This document shows, piece after piece, positions 25,123 through 33,315 of a DNA stretch of 64,000 bases. Position numbers and translations under genes: made by a program. This stretch comes from JBCDJI01 sp964351865. Its GTDB lineage: Bacteria; Verrucomicrobiota; Verrucomicrobiia; Methylacidiphilales; JBCBYL01. Position 1 is the first letter of the stretch; every line of letters begins with the position of its first letter. Location of the stretch: contig CAYGPJ010000009.1 in NCBI GenBank assembly GCA_964351865.1, positions 1 through 64,000 on the forward strand. Direction: 5' to 3'. The notes under the pieces are model-generated. The model was not told the origin of the DNA, ran no database searches, and saw only the letters and a list, made by a program, of their open reading frames with translations.

Positions 25123-26517
25123 TTAGAGCGTGCCCTGTAACTGCCGCACGTCTGTGGGATCCTGGTTCTCCTGCTGGGAGTCTTCCGCACGTGACAGCAC
25201 ATCATCCAGCACCAAGGCTTCCGAGCGCAAATATTTCGCTTCAATGCGTTTCACCAGTAAATCCATAATCGCTTGATCGTCAAAGCGGTCCAGCAATTCC
25301 TTGCAGAAACCAATGGCAATCAAGTGCTTAGCAGATTCTTCAGAGATACCACGCGCCTGCATGTAGAACAGAGACTCCTGCTCGATCTGACTGGTGGTGG
25401 CCCCATGACTGCATTTCACGTCATCATTGGAAATCTCCAATCCCGGCATGGAATCCGCTTCAGCACGCGGATCCAACAGCAGATTCCGGTTCGTCTGATA
25501 GGCATCCGTCTGATAGGCTCCATGAGAAACTTTAATCAGACCGGAAAAAATGGTCTTGGCTCGATGATTGAGCGAATTTTTAAAGAGCAAGTCACTCCAG
25601 GTATGAGGTGCTTCATGTAATTGCAGGGTCCGTTGGTCGAATTCCTGACGCCCGTGCCCCATGGTCAATCCCATCATCTCACTGCGAGCTCCGGAGCCGA
25701 CTGAGCGGCTGACGGTTTCTAAACGTGAAAAACTGCCACCGGAATTGTAGTGGAAGGATTTAACCTGCCCGTCTTTCTCAGTGTGAGTCGCTCCATATTG
25801 AAATGAAAGCGTGTTTTCATTCCACTCCTGTGCGCAGAGATAAGACACCCTCGCTCCTTCTGCCACATGCACATCATTCACCGCACAGGAAAAACCTTTG
25901 GCCTCACTGGTGGAGCGGAAAGAATCTACCACCGTGACCGCACTGTTCTTACCGGAAATAATTAACGTATGAGGAAACACCGTGGCATTTTCACCATCCA
26001 ACCAGTATTCGGCGACCAGTGGTTTATCGAGTTGGACATTGTCTGGCACGACGATGACGGAGCCTGTTTGCACGAAAGCACGATGCAGGTGTGCAAACTT
26101 GCGGCTACCTAGCGCTTCTTCATGCTTCATCAAGTAATCTTGGATCAATTCAGGATGATCCTTCACCGCCTGAGCCAGTGATTTCCAGATGACACCTTGC
26201 GAGCTGACTTCCGCAGGTAGTTCTCCGAAGAAATCCGTCTGACCGTTGATAAAACGGGCGCGAGCCAGTGCATCCAGCTCTAATTCCGGAAGTTCAGCAG
26301 AAGGGGTCGGTGCGGTCGTGCCCAAGCGGTAATCATCCAACTTGAGCGATTTAATACTCGTGAATCTCCAGTCCTCATCTCTGCGAGATGGCATAGCTAG
26401 AGAATCATATTTCTGCCAAGCCTCCTGCGTTCCTTGGATCCACCACTCCGGCCATTGATTAGGGTCAAGAGCCGCAGGGCCATTTATCATTAAAGAAGAT
26501 GGGGAGTTTTCACTCAT
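25123..26517 (-). CDS. sufD: SufD, SufBC2D Fe-S assembly complex
   Basis: 464 residues of the SufB/SufD beta-helix family. The C-terminal core carries SNDDVKCSHGATTSQI with the SufD-type histidine, followed by ESLFYMQARG. With SufB and SufC it forms the ATP-dependent scaffold that assembles Fe-S clusters. It is separated from sufB by a small ferredoxin gene, which is not the usual B-C-D order. Spacing is 37 bases from the ferredoxin and 6 bases to the rhodanese-like gene. Confidence 0.92.
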   Translation of the reverse strand: MSENSPSSLMINGPAALDPNQWPEWWIQGTQEAWQKYDSLAMPSRRDEDWRFTSIKSLKLDDYRLGTTAPTPSAELPELELDALARARFINGQTDFFGELPAEVSSQGVIWKSLAQAVKDHPELIQDYLMKHEEALGSRKFAHLHRAFVQTGSVIVVPDNVQLDKPLVAEYWLDGENATVFPHTLIISGKNSAVTVVDSFRSTSEAKGFSCAVNDVHVAEGARVSYLCAQEWNENTLSFQYGATHTEKDGQVKSFHYNSGGSFSRLETVSRSVGSGARSEMMGLTMGHGRQEFDQRTLQLHEAPHTWSDLLFKNSLNHRAKTIFSGLIKVSHGAYQTDAYQTNRNLLLDPRAEADSMPGLEISNDDVKCSHGATTSQIEQESLFYMQARGISEESAKHLIAIGFCKELLDRFDDQAIMDLLVKRIEAKYLRSEALVLDDVLSRAEDSQQENQDPTDVRQLQGTL

Positions 26518-26554
26518 AATTTTCTAGCAGGGTCAAAATGAGACCCTGACCGGT

Positions 26555-26788
26555 TTAGGCTCCGTCTTTACCAATGGCCTCAACTGGACAGCCTTCCATG
26601 GCTTCGTTGCAAAGGGCCAGTTCGTCATCGTTTTCGGGCTGCTTGTAAACGAAAGAATATCCTCCGTCATCCTCACGGGTGAAGTTGGCAGGTGCCGTTT
26701 CACGACATAGGTCACAGTCAATACATTGGTTATCTACGTAAAATTCGCCTTTTACGTTTTCTTCATAGCGGTTTTCTAAATCAGCCAT
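26555..26788 (-). CDS. Single-cluster [4Fe-4S] ferredoxin in the suf operon
   Basis: 77-residue ferredoxin. Cys22, Cys25 and Cys28 (CIDCDLC) plus Cys67 (EGCPVEAI) are the four ligands of one [4Fe-4S] cluster. Cys60 is extra and could form a disulfide, as in some monocluster ferredoxins. It lies between sufB and sufD, 47 and 37 bases from them. An electron-donor role to cluster assembly is inferred from position only. Confidence 0.88.
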   Translation of the reverse strand: MADLENRYEENVKGEFYVDNQCIDCDLCRETAPANFTREDDGGYSFVYKQPENDDELALCNEAMEGCPVEAIGKDGA

Positions 26789-26835
26789 TTTATTTTCTCC
26801 TAATAAGTAGTTTTATTCCTTGTGGAACGGAGGTT

Positions 26836-28248
26836 TTAACCTACCGAACCTTCCATTTCAAGATCGATCAGCCGTTTAAGTTCCACGCTGTATTCCATTG
26901 GGAACTGATTAACCAAGTCATTGATAAAGCCATTCACACTCAGACTCATTGCCTGTTCTTCTGAGAGTCCTCGCTGCTGCATGTAGAAGATCTGCTCTTC
27001 ACTCACCTTACTGACGCTGGCTTCGTGCTGCACAAAATTGTCTTGGCCTCGCACCGTGATCGCAGGATAGGTGTCGGTGCGGGATTCGGTGTTGATCAAC
27101 AAAGCATCACATTCGGTGTTGTTCTTACAGCCTTTGAGATGCTGGGGGATATGCACCAAGCCACGATATGTGGAGCGACCTTTGCCGATGCTGATACTTT
27201 TCGAAACAATGTTGCTGGTAGTGTCATCGGCAGCGTGAATCATTTTGGCGCCGGTGTCTTGATGCTGTCCATCGTTGGCTAACGCAATACTGATAACCTC
27301 ACCACGGGCGCGTTTGCCTTTCAACACGACGCCGGGGTATTTCATTGTCAACCGTGAGCCGATGTTACAGTCGATCCATTTCACTTCAGCATCTTCGTGG
27401 GCGACTGCCCGTTTAGTTACCAGATTGAAGACATTGGCACTCCAGTTCTGGACGGTGATGTATTGGATCTTAGCTCCTTTCATCGCCACCAGTTCCACCA
27501 CGGCGCTGTGCAGGGTGGCAGTTTCGAATTTAGGAGCGGTGCAACCCTCCATGTAGGTCAGTTCAGCTCCCTCGTCGGCAATAATCAGGGTGCGTTCAAA
27601 CTGTCCAAAATTTTCCGCATTAATTCGGAAGTAAGCCTGCAGCGGATGTTTCACTTTCACTCCGGGGGGAACGTAAATGAAACTGCCACCACTGAATACC
27701 GCACTGTTAAGAGCAGAAAATTTATTGTCTGCGGTTGGAATGACTTTACCGAACCACTTCTTAAAGATTTCGGGATGCTCTTTGAGCCCTTCAGCGCTTC
27801 CTACAAATATGACACCTTCGTCCGCCAGTGCTTCCTTAACATTCGAGTAAGCCGCTTCACTGTCAAACTGAGCTTCGACCCCAGCCAGAAACTTGCGTTC
27901 TTTTTCGGGAATGCCCAAACGCTCGAAAGTCTGCTTAACATCATCAGGAACCTCTTCCCAGGTGCGTTTAGGCACTTGGCCCTTAGACAGATAATATCGA
28001 ATCTTATCGTAGTCGATCGCTTTCAGATCATCACTGGCCCAATGGGTAGGATCTTGTTTTTTCTGAAAGATTTCGAGTGCTTTCAGCCGGAATTCTCTCA
28101 CCCATTCCGGATCATCTTTGACCTTGGAAATGTAGTTAATGGTCTCCTCGGTCAGACCGATGCCTGCATCGAACTCGTACTGCTCAGGGTATTTAAAATT
28201 CCCCTGATCCTGGTCAAAATTGATATCTGGTTTTTCGGTAACGCTCAT
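26836..28248 (-). CDS. sufB: SufB, SufBC2D Fe-S assembly complex
   Basis: 470 residues, the usual SufB length. Diagnostic stretches include WVREFRLKALEIF, FVYVPPGVKVKHPLQAYF-like sequence near the middle (here FIYVPPGVKV), KGCKNNTECDALL, and the C-terminal FVQHEASVSKVSEEQIFYMQ that carries the conserved glutamate. It forms the de novo cluster scaffold with SufC and SufD. Second gene of the operon, 22 bases after sufC. Confidence 0.95.
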   Translation of the reverse strand: MSVTEKPDINFDQDQGNFKYPEQYEFDAGIGLTEETINYISKVKDDPEWVREFRLKALEIFQKKQDPTHWASDDLKAIDYDKIRYYLSKGQVPKRTWEEVPDDVKQTFERLGIPEKERKFLAGVEAQFDSEAAYSNVKEALADEGVIFVGSAEGLKEHPEIFKKWFGKVIPTADNKFSALNSAVFSGGSFIYVPPGVKVKHPLQAYFRINAENFGQFERTLIIADEGAELTYMEGCTAPKFETATLHSAVVELVAMKGAKIQYITVQNWSANVFNLVTKRAVAHEDAEVKWIDCNIGSRLTMKYPGVVLKGKRARGEVISIALANDGQHQDTGAKMIHAADDTTSNIVSKSISIGKGRSTYRGLVHIPQHLKGCKNNTECDALLINTESRTDTYPAITVRGQDNFVQHEASVSKVSEEQIFYMQQRGLSEEQAMSLSVNGFINDLVNQFPMEYSVELKRLIDLEMEGSVG

Positions 28249-28270
28249 AATTGGACTCCTGTATGTTGAA

Positions 28271-29035
28271 TTAGGCTCCTACGGGTGCGGTATAATCCTT
28301 AATCAGCCAGTCGTAACCCTTTTCTTCGAGCTCCAGGGCGAGTTCTTTATCGCCCGTCTTGATGATCTGACCATTGAAAAGCACGTGTACCACATCTGGT
28401 TGAATATAGTTGAGTAAACGTTGATAGTGAGTGATGACCAGTACGCCGAGGTTATCTCCACGCTGCTTGTTCACACCTTCGGAAACAATTCTCAATGCAT
28501 CGATATCCAAGCCACTGTCGGTTTCATCCAGAATGGCATAACTCGGCTCCAGCATGGCCATTTGCAGGATCTCATTGCGTTTTTTTTCTCCTCCGGAAAA
28601 ACCATCATTCACAGCGCGGGAAGTAAACTTCCGATCGATTTCCAATGCATCCATCTTAGCGTAGAGGGTCTCGTAATACTCGATGGCATCCAGTTCCTCA
28701 CCCTCCGGCAAACGGGCCTGCAAAGCAGCGCGCAAAAAATTCGCGATCGATACGCCCTGAATCTCGCTAGGGTATTGAAACGCCAAGAACACACCTGCAC
28801 GCGCACGCTCGTCGGGTTCCATTTCGAGAATATTTTCCCCATCCAGCAGGACTTCCCCAGAGGTGACTTCATAGTCAGGATGCCCGGAGATCACTTTTGC
28901 TAAGGTACTCTTGCCCGAACCATTCGGCCCCATGATGGCATGCACTTCACCTTTAGGCAGCACAAGGTTTAATCCTTTGAGAATTTCGGTGCCATCGATG
29001 TTGGCATGTAAATCTTTAATAACCAGTTCACTCAT
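28271..29035 (-). CDS. sufC: SufC, Fe-S assembly ATPase
   Basis: ABC-type ATPase of 254 residues with Walker A GPNGSGKST (36-44), the SufC-type signature GFSGGEKKRNEILQM, Walker B AILDETDSGLDIDAL and switch histidine in VITHYQRLL. Drives conformational change in SufBCD. First gene of the minus-strand suf operon, where sufB or a regulator is more often first. No Rrf2-type regulator gene is present in the window. Confidence 0.96.
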   Translation of the reverse strand: MSELVIKDLHANIDGTEILKGLNLVLPKGEVHAIMGPNGSGKSTLAKVISGHPDYEVTSGEVLLDGENILEMEPDERARAGVFLAFQYPSEIQGVSIANFLRAALQARLPEGEELDAIEYYETLYAKMDALEIDRKFTSRAVNDGFSGGEKKRNEILQMAMLEPSYAILDETDSGLDIDALRIVSEGVNKQRGDNLGVLVITHYQRLLNYIQPDVVHVLFNGQIIKTGDKELALELEEKGYDWLIKDYTAPVGA

Positions 29036-29071
29036 TGTTGAGACTCTAAATCAATGAGTGAGATATGCAAA

Positions 29072-29100
29072 ATTAAAATAAGAACGAATCCCAATTACAA
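29072..29100 (-). promoter_or_regulatory. Candidate suf operon promoter
   Basis: On the minus strand TTGTAA and TTTAAT are 17 bases apart, upstream of sufC. Match is 4/6 and 5/6 to sigma-70. No regulator-binding palindrome was recognised. Confidence 0.35.
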
Positions 29101-29150
29101 TAGGCCGTTAAAGGAATAATGTCGAAATATTAGTGCTGCTAATTCTTGGT

Positions 29151-29606
29151 TCAGTATTTATTTCGCTGTTTGATATATTCCATCAAAAGCGTGATATCCG
29201 TCTCTTCCAAACCACCAGGAATTAAAAACCGACCGCTACTCATGGCCATATCAATCTCGGCGGCGTAAATCACTCGTCCATTCATGATAACGACCATCGT
29301 TTGCCCCATTTCAGTGCGAGTGGCGGTTTCCAATAAATGCCGCCCGGCTTGATTAAAGCTGATTAAAACTCCGCCACTGGAGGTAGGAATAGCACCGGCG
29401 ATGGACTTCTCGTCTAAAACGGGTAATTTGTGTACCCGAATAATCTCATTAGGAGCGGTGAGCCCGAGAGGTACCACCCTTTCATCACGTATCTGGTCAC
29501 CTGCCTCCACATGGATCCTGAAGGAAAACTGGGGACGCTGACTACCCGCACTAAAAATAATTCCTGATAAAATGGTGAAAGCAAGCAATGCAAAGGGTTT
29601 ATTCAC
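29151..29606 (-). CDS. Exported protein resembling the SecD P1 head subdomain
   Basis: 151 residues with an N-terminal hydrophobic signal (AFTILSGIIFSAGS). The C-terminal half follows the pattern of the SecD periplasmic head: LISFNQAGRHLLETATRTEMG, MVVIMNGRVIYAAEI, then GRFLIPGG, matching the SecD pattern of a T-x-x-x-x-G turn followed by a D/N-G-x-V-I strand. No SecD transmembrane domain follows, so this is a stand-alone secreted domain. It lies 115 bases upstream of sufC on the same strand; a link with Fe-S assembly is not evident. Function unknown. Confidence 0.6.
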   Translation of the reverse strand: MNKPFALLAFTILSGIIFSAGSQRPQFSFRIHVEAGDQIRDERVVPLGLTAPNEIIRVHKLPVLDEKSIAGAIPTSSGGVLISFNQAGRHLLETATRTEMGQTMVVIMNGRVIYAAEIDMAMSSGRFLIPGGLEETDITLLMEYIKQRNKY

Positions 29607-29708
29607 GATGCGTTTAAAACTGGCGATACTTTTCAGATATAAAAGGAAATTTTACCCGCAGCCAGTTGCCGTATTGCATCCTGACCGGATGCCAGCTATG
29701 CTCAAACT

Positions 29709-30272
29709 ATGCGTATATCAAAAATCCCAGGATTATTAATCCTATCATTTTTTTCTATCACTTCTGCCCAAGCTGCCGACATTTCTCCGTCTCGAACCGT
29801 GGTTCCCGAAAAAATCAGAAACCCGCCAGGCAAGCGCTACAGTATTTTTGCAGGAGATCCCGAACGGGTACAAAAAGCCAATGAAGTGAATACCAAAGAA
29901 TTCCGCGCTTTGGTGGAACTGGATAATCCCATCATCAGTCTCTCGGGTGAAACGACTGAAGTCACCGCTAAATTCGTGATACACAATCAAGGAAACAAGA
30001 GTTATACCCTCTCCTTTCCTGATGCTCAACGCTACGATTTGGCCCTGGTCACCATGGATGATCAACTGCTTTATCTTTGGTCCAGCGATAAAATGTTTGT
30101 TCAGGAAACCGGGATGAGCTTCCTCAATGGAGAAGAACGACTCACTTTTGAAGAAAGCCTGCCAATGACAATGATCAAGAGTAAGTGCAAACCGGGCAAA
30201 TATAAAGTGGCCATGATTCTATCTAATTACCCGGAGATTAAAGCCGCGGCAGAACTGATAGTTAAGCCTTAA
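29709..30272 (+). CDS. Secreted BsuPI-like (proteinase inhibitor fold) protein
   Basis: 187 residues with a signal peptide ending near SAQAA. The C-terminal ~100 residues follow the BsuPI/intracellular proteinase inhibitor pattern: FVIHNQGNKSYTLSF, AQRYDLALV, LLYLWSSDKMFVQ and LTFEESLP. In spite of the family name, many members are exported and have no shown inhibitor activity. It is convergent with galE, 13 bases apart. Confidence 0.68.
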   Translation: MRISKIPGLLILSFFSITSAQAADISPSRTVVPEKIRNPPGKRYSIFAGDPERVQKANEVNTKEFRALVELDNPIISLSGETTEVTAKFVIHNQGNKSYTLSFPDAQRYDLALVTMDDQLLYLWSSDKMFVQETGMSFLNGEERLTFEESLPMTMIKSKCKPGKYKVAMILSNYPEIKAAAELIVKP

Positions 30273-30285
30273 AACTTGTTCTCAT

Positions 30286-31296
30286 TCAAAGTCCATTCGG
30301 ATGGGTGGACTGCCACCGCCAAACGTCTGCACACATTTCCTCTATCCCCTTCTCCGCAACCCATCCAAGCTCCTCGCGTGCTTTTTGTGGATCGGCATAA
30401 CAAGCTGCGACATCCCCCGGACGCCGAGGTGAGAATTTATGTGGAATCGGCTCCCCTTTAGCCGCTGAAAATGCTTTGACGACATCCAGCACACTGTATC
30501 CCCGGCCAGTGCCTAGGTTATAGATCCGAACGCCGTTCAGTTCAGACATTGCCTGCAATGCTTTTACATGTCCCTTAGCCAAATCTACCACGTGAATGTA
30601 ATCTCTCACCCCTGTCCCATCTGGAGTGTCGTAATCATTCCCATATATATTCAGCTCTTGCAAACGCCCTACCGCAACCTGCGCAATATATGGCATCAGA
30701 TTGTTCGGAATTCCATTCGGATCCTCCCCGATTAATCCACTGGGATGTGCTCCTACCGGATTGAAATACCTCAGCAACATAACATTCAAAGAAGGATCTC
30801 CTATCGCCAGATCAGTCAATATTTCTTCCAACATCAACTTACTACGGCCGTAGGGATTCGTCGCCGAAAGCGGAAAACTTTCATTAATCGGCAAGGTCTG
30901 TGGATCGCCATAAACCGTAGCAGACGAACTAAAGACCATATTTTTGCAACCCACCCGCTCCATCACACAATAAAGACTGAGGGTTCCAGCAATATTGTTC
31001 ATGTAATATTTCAAGGGCTCACGAACCGATTCCCCGACGGCTTTTAACCCTGCAAAATGAATGACGGCATCAATCTCATGCTCACGAAACACCTGCTCCA
31101 TTCCAACCTCATCCGATAAATCCAGCTCATAAAAAACAGGCAATGTCCCAGTAATTTTTTCAATCTGATCAATTGCCTCTTTCTTACTATTGGAAAGATT
31201 GTCGATAATAATGGGTTTGTATCCGGCAGCGACCAGTTCGATGACCGTATGGCTCCCGATATACCCACTTCCACCTGTTACTAAAATATTTTTCAT
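30286..31296 (-). CDS. galE: UDP-glucose 4-epimerase
   Basis: NAD-dependent extended SDR of 336 residues that interconverts UDP-glucose and UDP-galactose. Nucleotide motif GGSGYIGSHTV is at the N-terminus, HFAGLKAVGES and SSSATVYGDP contain the catalytic serine region, and YGRSKLM is the Tyr-x3-Lys motif. The C-terminal RRPGDVAACYADP is typical of GalE. It supplies galactose for polysaccharide or glycan synthesis. No other gal genes adjoin it. Confidence 0.95.
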   Translation of the reverse strand: MKNILVTGGSGYIGSHTVIELVAAGYKPIIIDNLSNSKKEAIDQIEKITGTLPVFYELDLSDEVGMEQVFREHEIDAVIHFAGLKAVGESVREPLKYYMNNIAGTLSLYCVMERVGCKNMVFSSSATVYGDPQTLPINESFPLSATNPYGRSKLMLEEILTDLAIGDPSLNVMLLRYFNPVGAHPSGLIGEDPNGIPNNLMPYIAQVAVGRLQELNIYGNDYDTPDGTGVRDYIHVVDLAKGHVKALQAMSELNGVRIYNLGTGRGYSVLDVVKAFSAAKGEPIPHKFSPRRPGDVAACYADPQKAREELGWVAEKGIEEMCADVWRWQSTHPNGL

Positions 31297-31353
31297 AGAA
31301 TGGACTATGACATGGAGGCTATTCGTATCAAGATCCGCGTCATCCTCATGACG

Positions 31354-31905
31354 CTAATCCTTACTTAACATTTCACGAATCTGTTCCAGACTCAGATCTG
31401 TATCACCCGGTGCGAGCTTCTTGTATTGATCCTGCTGCAAGTCATTTAAATATTGTTTGATTTTCTGTGCCTCTTGTCCGGTGTACTGCTTACTGTCCAA
31501 ACGTGACACTTTCTCGCTCTCGGGGGCTAGCGACTTGGCTGAATATGGAGCCGCCTTAGCAGTATCAAAGCGCATTTGCGCCTTCGTAAACTCATTTTCT
31601 TGCTGGAAGCCGGTAAAAGCAGACGTCTTAAATTCACGGTCAAAATCCGCCATTTTTAAAGGTAACTCCTTGCCGAATCCTGATGCTTCTTTGCCCGACA
31701 GCAAAGAACTTTGCTTGGTGGTAAATATTTTTTTACCAAAATCGGAATCCTTGGCAGAAAGCTGCTTGCTTGCCATGTCTTTCAATTCAAATTGTTTATT
31801 CATCATATCGCTCACTATTTTGGTATCGAGTTCCTTTTTATCCGGAAGCTCCGCCCAAACCTGCGACGTCAGCAACAAACTCAAACAAAGAATAAGGATT
31901 TTCAT
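31354..31905 (-). CDS. Hypothetical secreted protein
   Basis: 183 residues with a clear signal peptide (ILILCLSLLLTSQVWA). The mature part is Lys/Glu/Ser-rich, mostly helical in character, without cysteine and without a recognised domain. It lies 57 bases upstream of galE on the same strand. Function unknown. Confidence 0.6.
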   Translation of the reverse strand: MKILILCLSLLLTSQVWAELPDKKELDTKIVSDMMNKQFELKDMASKQLSAKDSDFGKKIFTTKQSSLLSGKEASGFGKELPLKMADFDREFKTSAFTGFQQENEFTKAQMRFDTAKAAPYSAKSLAPESEKVSRLDSKQYTGQEAQKIKQYLNDLQQDQYKKLAPGDTDLSLEQIREMLSKD

Positions 31906-32122
31906 GATGATTATAATACTACAACTCGCACAAATTAAAAAGATTTACGTTTGATACCAACGAGCTTTAAGGTACCAGATTCATTGTTTTTGTCGGTAGG
32001 ACGATGATCAAGTCCGGCGGGCCTCGCAGTGTATTGACCTTCGTGGAGATGGAAAATGAGGGTCCGTAGCGCTACGACTGAGAACCGCCCCAGACAGTTG
32101 AGATGTAAAGCATGAGAGGAAT
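31906..32122. other. Intergenic region with perfect palindrome
   Basis: No gene recognised in 217 bases. A 12-base perfect palindrome CGTAGCGCTACG lies at 32065-32076 in a GC-richer block, 32010-32095, that differs from its AT-rich flanks. The block may be a decayed repeat. Promoter sequences of the tRNA must lie at the right end. Confidence 0.35.
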
Positions 32123-32195
32123 GGCCCTGTAGCTCAATGGTTAGAGCAGAGGACTCATAATCCTTTGGTTCGGGGTTCGAATCCCCGCGGGGCCA
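32123..32195 (+). tRNA. tRNA with CAT anticodon (probably Ile2, possibly elongator Met)
   Basis: 73-base cloverleaf. Acceptor GGCCCTG pairs with CGGGGCC (one G-U), the anticodon loop CTCATAA sits on a GGA/TCC-containing stem, the T-arm reads CGGGGTTCGAATCCCCG, and the discriminator is A. The CAT anticodon could be Met or lysidine-modified Ile2. C-rich acceptor positions 3-5 and the GGTTAGAGCAG...GACTCATAATC run resemble E. coli tRNA-Ile2, so Ile2 is favoured. It is not an initiator, because it lacks the three G-C pairs below the anticodon loop. Confidence 0.93.
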
Positions 32196-32240
32196 TTCCT
32201 CTCATACTAGTAGTTCATGTCACATGATATGGCGGGAACT

Positions 32241-32328
32241 GTAGGCCGAGATTCCATCTCGGCTCCTTTTAAACTGTCGAGATGCAATCTCGCCCTAATT
32301 GTTAAAACATCATTCGGAAACGCTCTAA
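32241..32328. repeat. Palindromic repeat, copy 2 (partial, inverted)
   Basis: Contains GCCGAGATTCCATCTCGGC and TCGAGATGCAATCTCGCC, then TGTTAAAACATCATTCGGAAACGCTCTAA split over its right end. Reverse-complemented, this end (AGAGCGTTTCCGAAT followed by GATGTTTTAAC) is almost identical to the left end of the element at 21141. The other terminal repeat is missing. It lies 46 bases downstream of the tRNA. Confidence 0.65.
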
Positions 32329-32345
32329 CCAATACTTGATCTAAA

Positions 32346-32385
32346 TGAGTCACAGGTTCGAATCCCTATAAGAACGACTCTCATA
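32346..32385 (+). other. tRNA T-arm-like remnant
   Basis: GTCACAGGTTCGAATCCC has the conserved T-loop GTTCGAATCC, and a short GAGTC/GACTC pairing flanks it. The downstream CTCTCATAC also follows the real tRNA 150 bases upstream. No D-arm or anticodon arm is present, so this is a decayed fragment and not a functional tRNA. Confidence 0.4.
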
Positions 32386-32472
32386 CCTCCCGTAGACCAG
32401 ACCGTCAGACATGGAGGACATAATGTAGGCCTCACTTTCATCACGGCATGAGAATAAATCCGAGCCAATAGA

Positions 32473-32982
32473 TCATTCTTGCGAGCCGTGACTCGTCTCA
32501 TTCATACGGATTAAGAATATCTCTATCAGCCAGGCCAAAAAATGAATATTCATTACCGCCATCTTTCCCGGAGATTTATCAGAAATCTCCCAATCCTCAT
32601 TCATCTCTTTCTCCCCCACTCCGTTCACAGCTGCCAGATACAAGCGATGATCATTGATAATCGTAATAAATGAATCCGCCTGATCTACCGGTATGACTAT
32701 CACCTGTGGCCAGACATCTCTAACACTCGTCTCTTTGAGTAACTGTTCTACCAATCGCGAATTTTCACCTCGATACTCCCTTAAATTCTGTAACCAGATC
32801 TCGTGATCCTCTTCATCTAATTGATGATCATGTTTAAACCACAAGTCCCGAGCTGCTGGAGGAAGCTCTTCCGGTTGAGCGCGGTAATTTTTAAGTATTT
32901 GCTCCAGCGATGACCTCAATAAAAAGGCTTCTGGCTTAAACAGAACTAACTCAAAGTGATGTTGGTATCGTAAAACCTGCAC
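32473..32982 (-). CDS. DUF2017-like protein next to clpS
   Basis: 169 residues, mainly helical, with LRSSLEQILKNYRAQPEELP near residue 25 and a conserved-looking C-terminal helix (NIHFLAWLIEIFLIRMN). It starts 3 bases after the clpS stop. A DUF2017 protein is the usual neighbour of clpS in actinobacteria and some other groups, and overall size and layout agree with that family. A role linked to ClpS-dependent proteolysis is inferred from context. The family assignment is made by eye and is moderate. Confidence 0.6.
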   Translation of the reverse strand: MQVLRYQHHFELVLFKPEAFLLRSSLEQILKNYRAQPEELPPAARDLWFKHDHQLDEEDHEIWLQNLREYRGENSRLVEQLLKETSVRDVWPQVIVIPVDQADSFITIINDHRLYLAAVNGVGEKEMNEDWEISDKSPGKMAVMNIHFLAWLIEIFLIRMNETSHGSQE

Positions 32983-32985
32983 AAC

Positions 32986-33315
32986 TTAGCTGGATTTCTG
33001 TAAACTGACTTTGAGCCCTCGCTGCTGTAGCAATTGTTGAATATGTTCAGCCTTCTCCCGTGTCTCACGCGTGACGCAGCTTTTGCCTTGATGATGTACT
33101 TCCAGCATGTGTCTTGTCGCTTGAGCTTTGTCAAAATTTAAGACTTTTTGAAGCACATACACCACATAGCTCATCAGATTGATTGGATCATTCCAGACGA
33201 TGACTTCCCATCCCTTCTCAAATGCTTCATCCAGATCCGCTTCGATGATCGGATCTGCGACCGGCAGTTCTAACTCAGCAACTACCAAATCAGGAAATGA
33301 TCGCTCCTCCGCCAT
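32986..33315 (-). CDS. clpS: ClpS, N-degron adaptor for ClpAP
   Basis: Adaptor that presents N-end-rule substrates to ClpA. The core motif WNDPINLMSYVVYVLQKV matches the ClpS substrate-pocket helix (N-D-x-x-x-x-x-x-x-V), and HHQGKSCVTRETREKAE the C-terminal part. The N-terminal tail of about 35 residues is acidic. The frame is open to 33327; the ATG at 33315 (MAEERSFPD) is preferred. The coding region overlaps the end of the MglB-like gene by 26 bases, so translation is probably coupled. clpA is not in the window. Confidence 0.92.
   Translation of the reverse strand: MAEERSFPDLVVAELELPVADPIIEADLDEAFEKGWEVIVWNDPINLMSYVVYVLQKVLNFDKAQATRHMLEVHHQGKSCVTRETREKAEHIQQLLQQRGLKVSLQKSS

Noticed and set aside
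27397..28269. 290-codon plus-strand open frame antisense to sufB
   Set aside because: sufB on the other strand is a full-length, motif-complete family member; the antisense frame has no recognisable domain.
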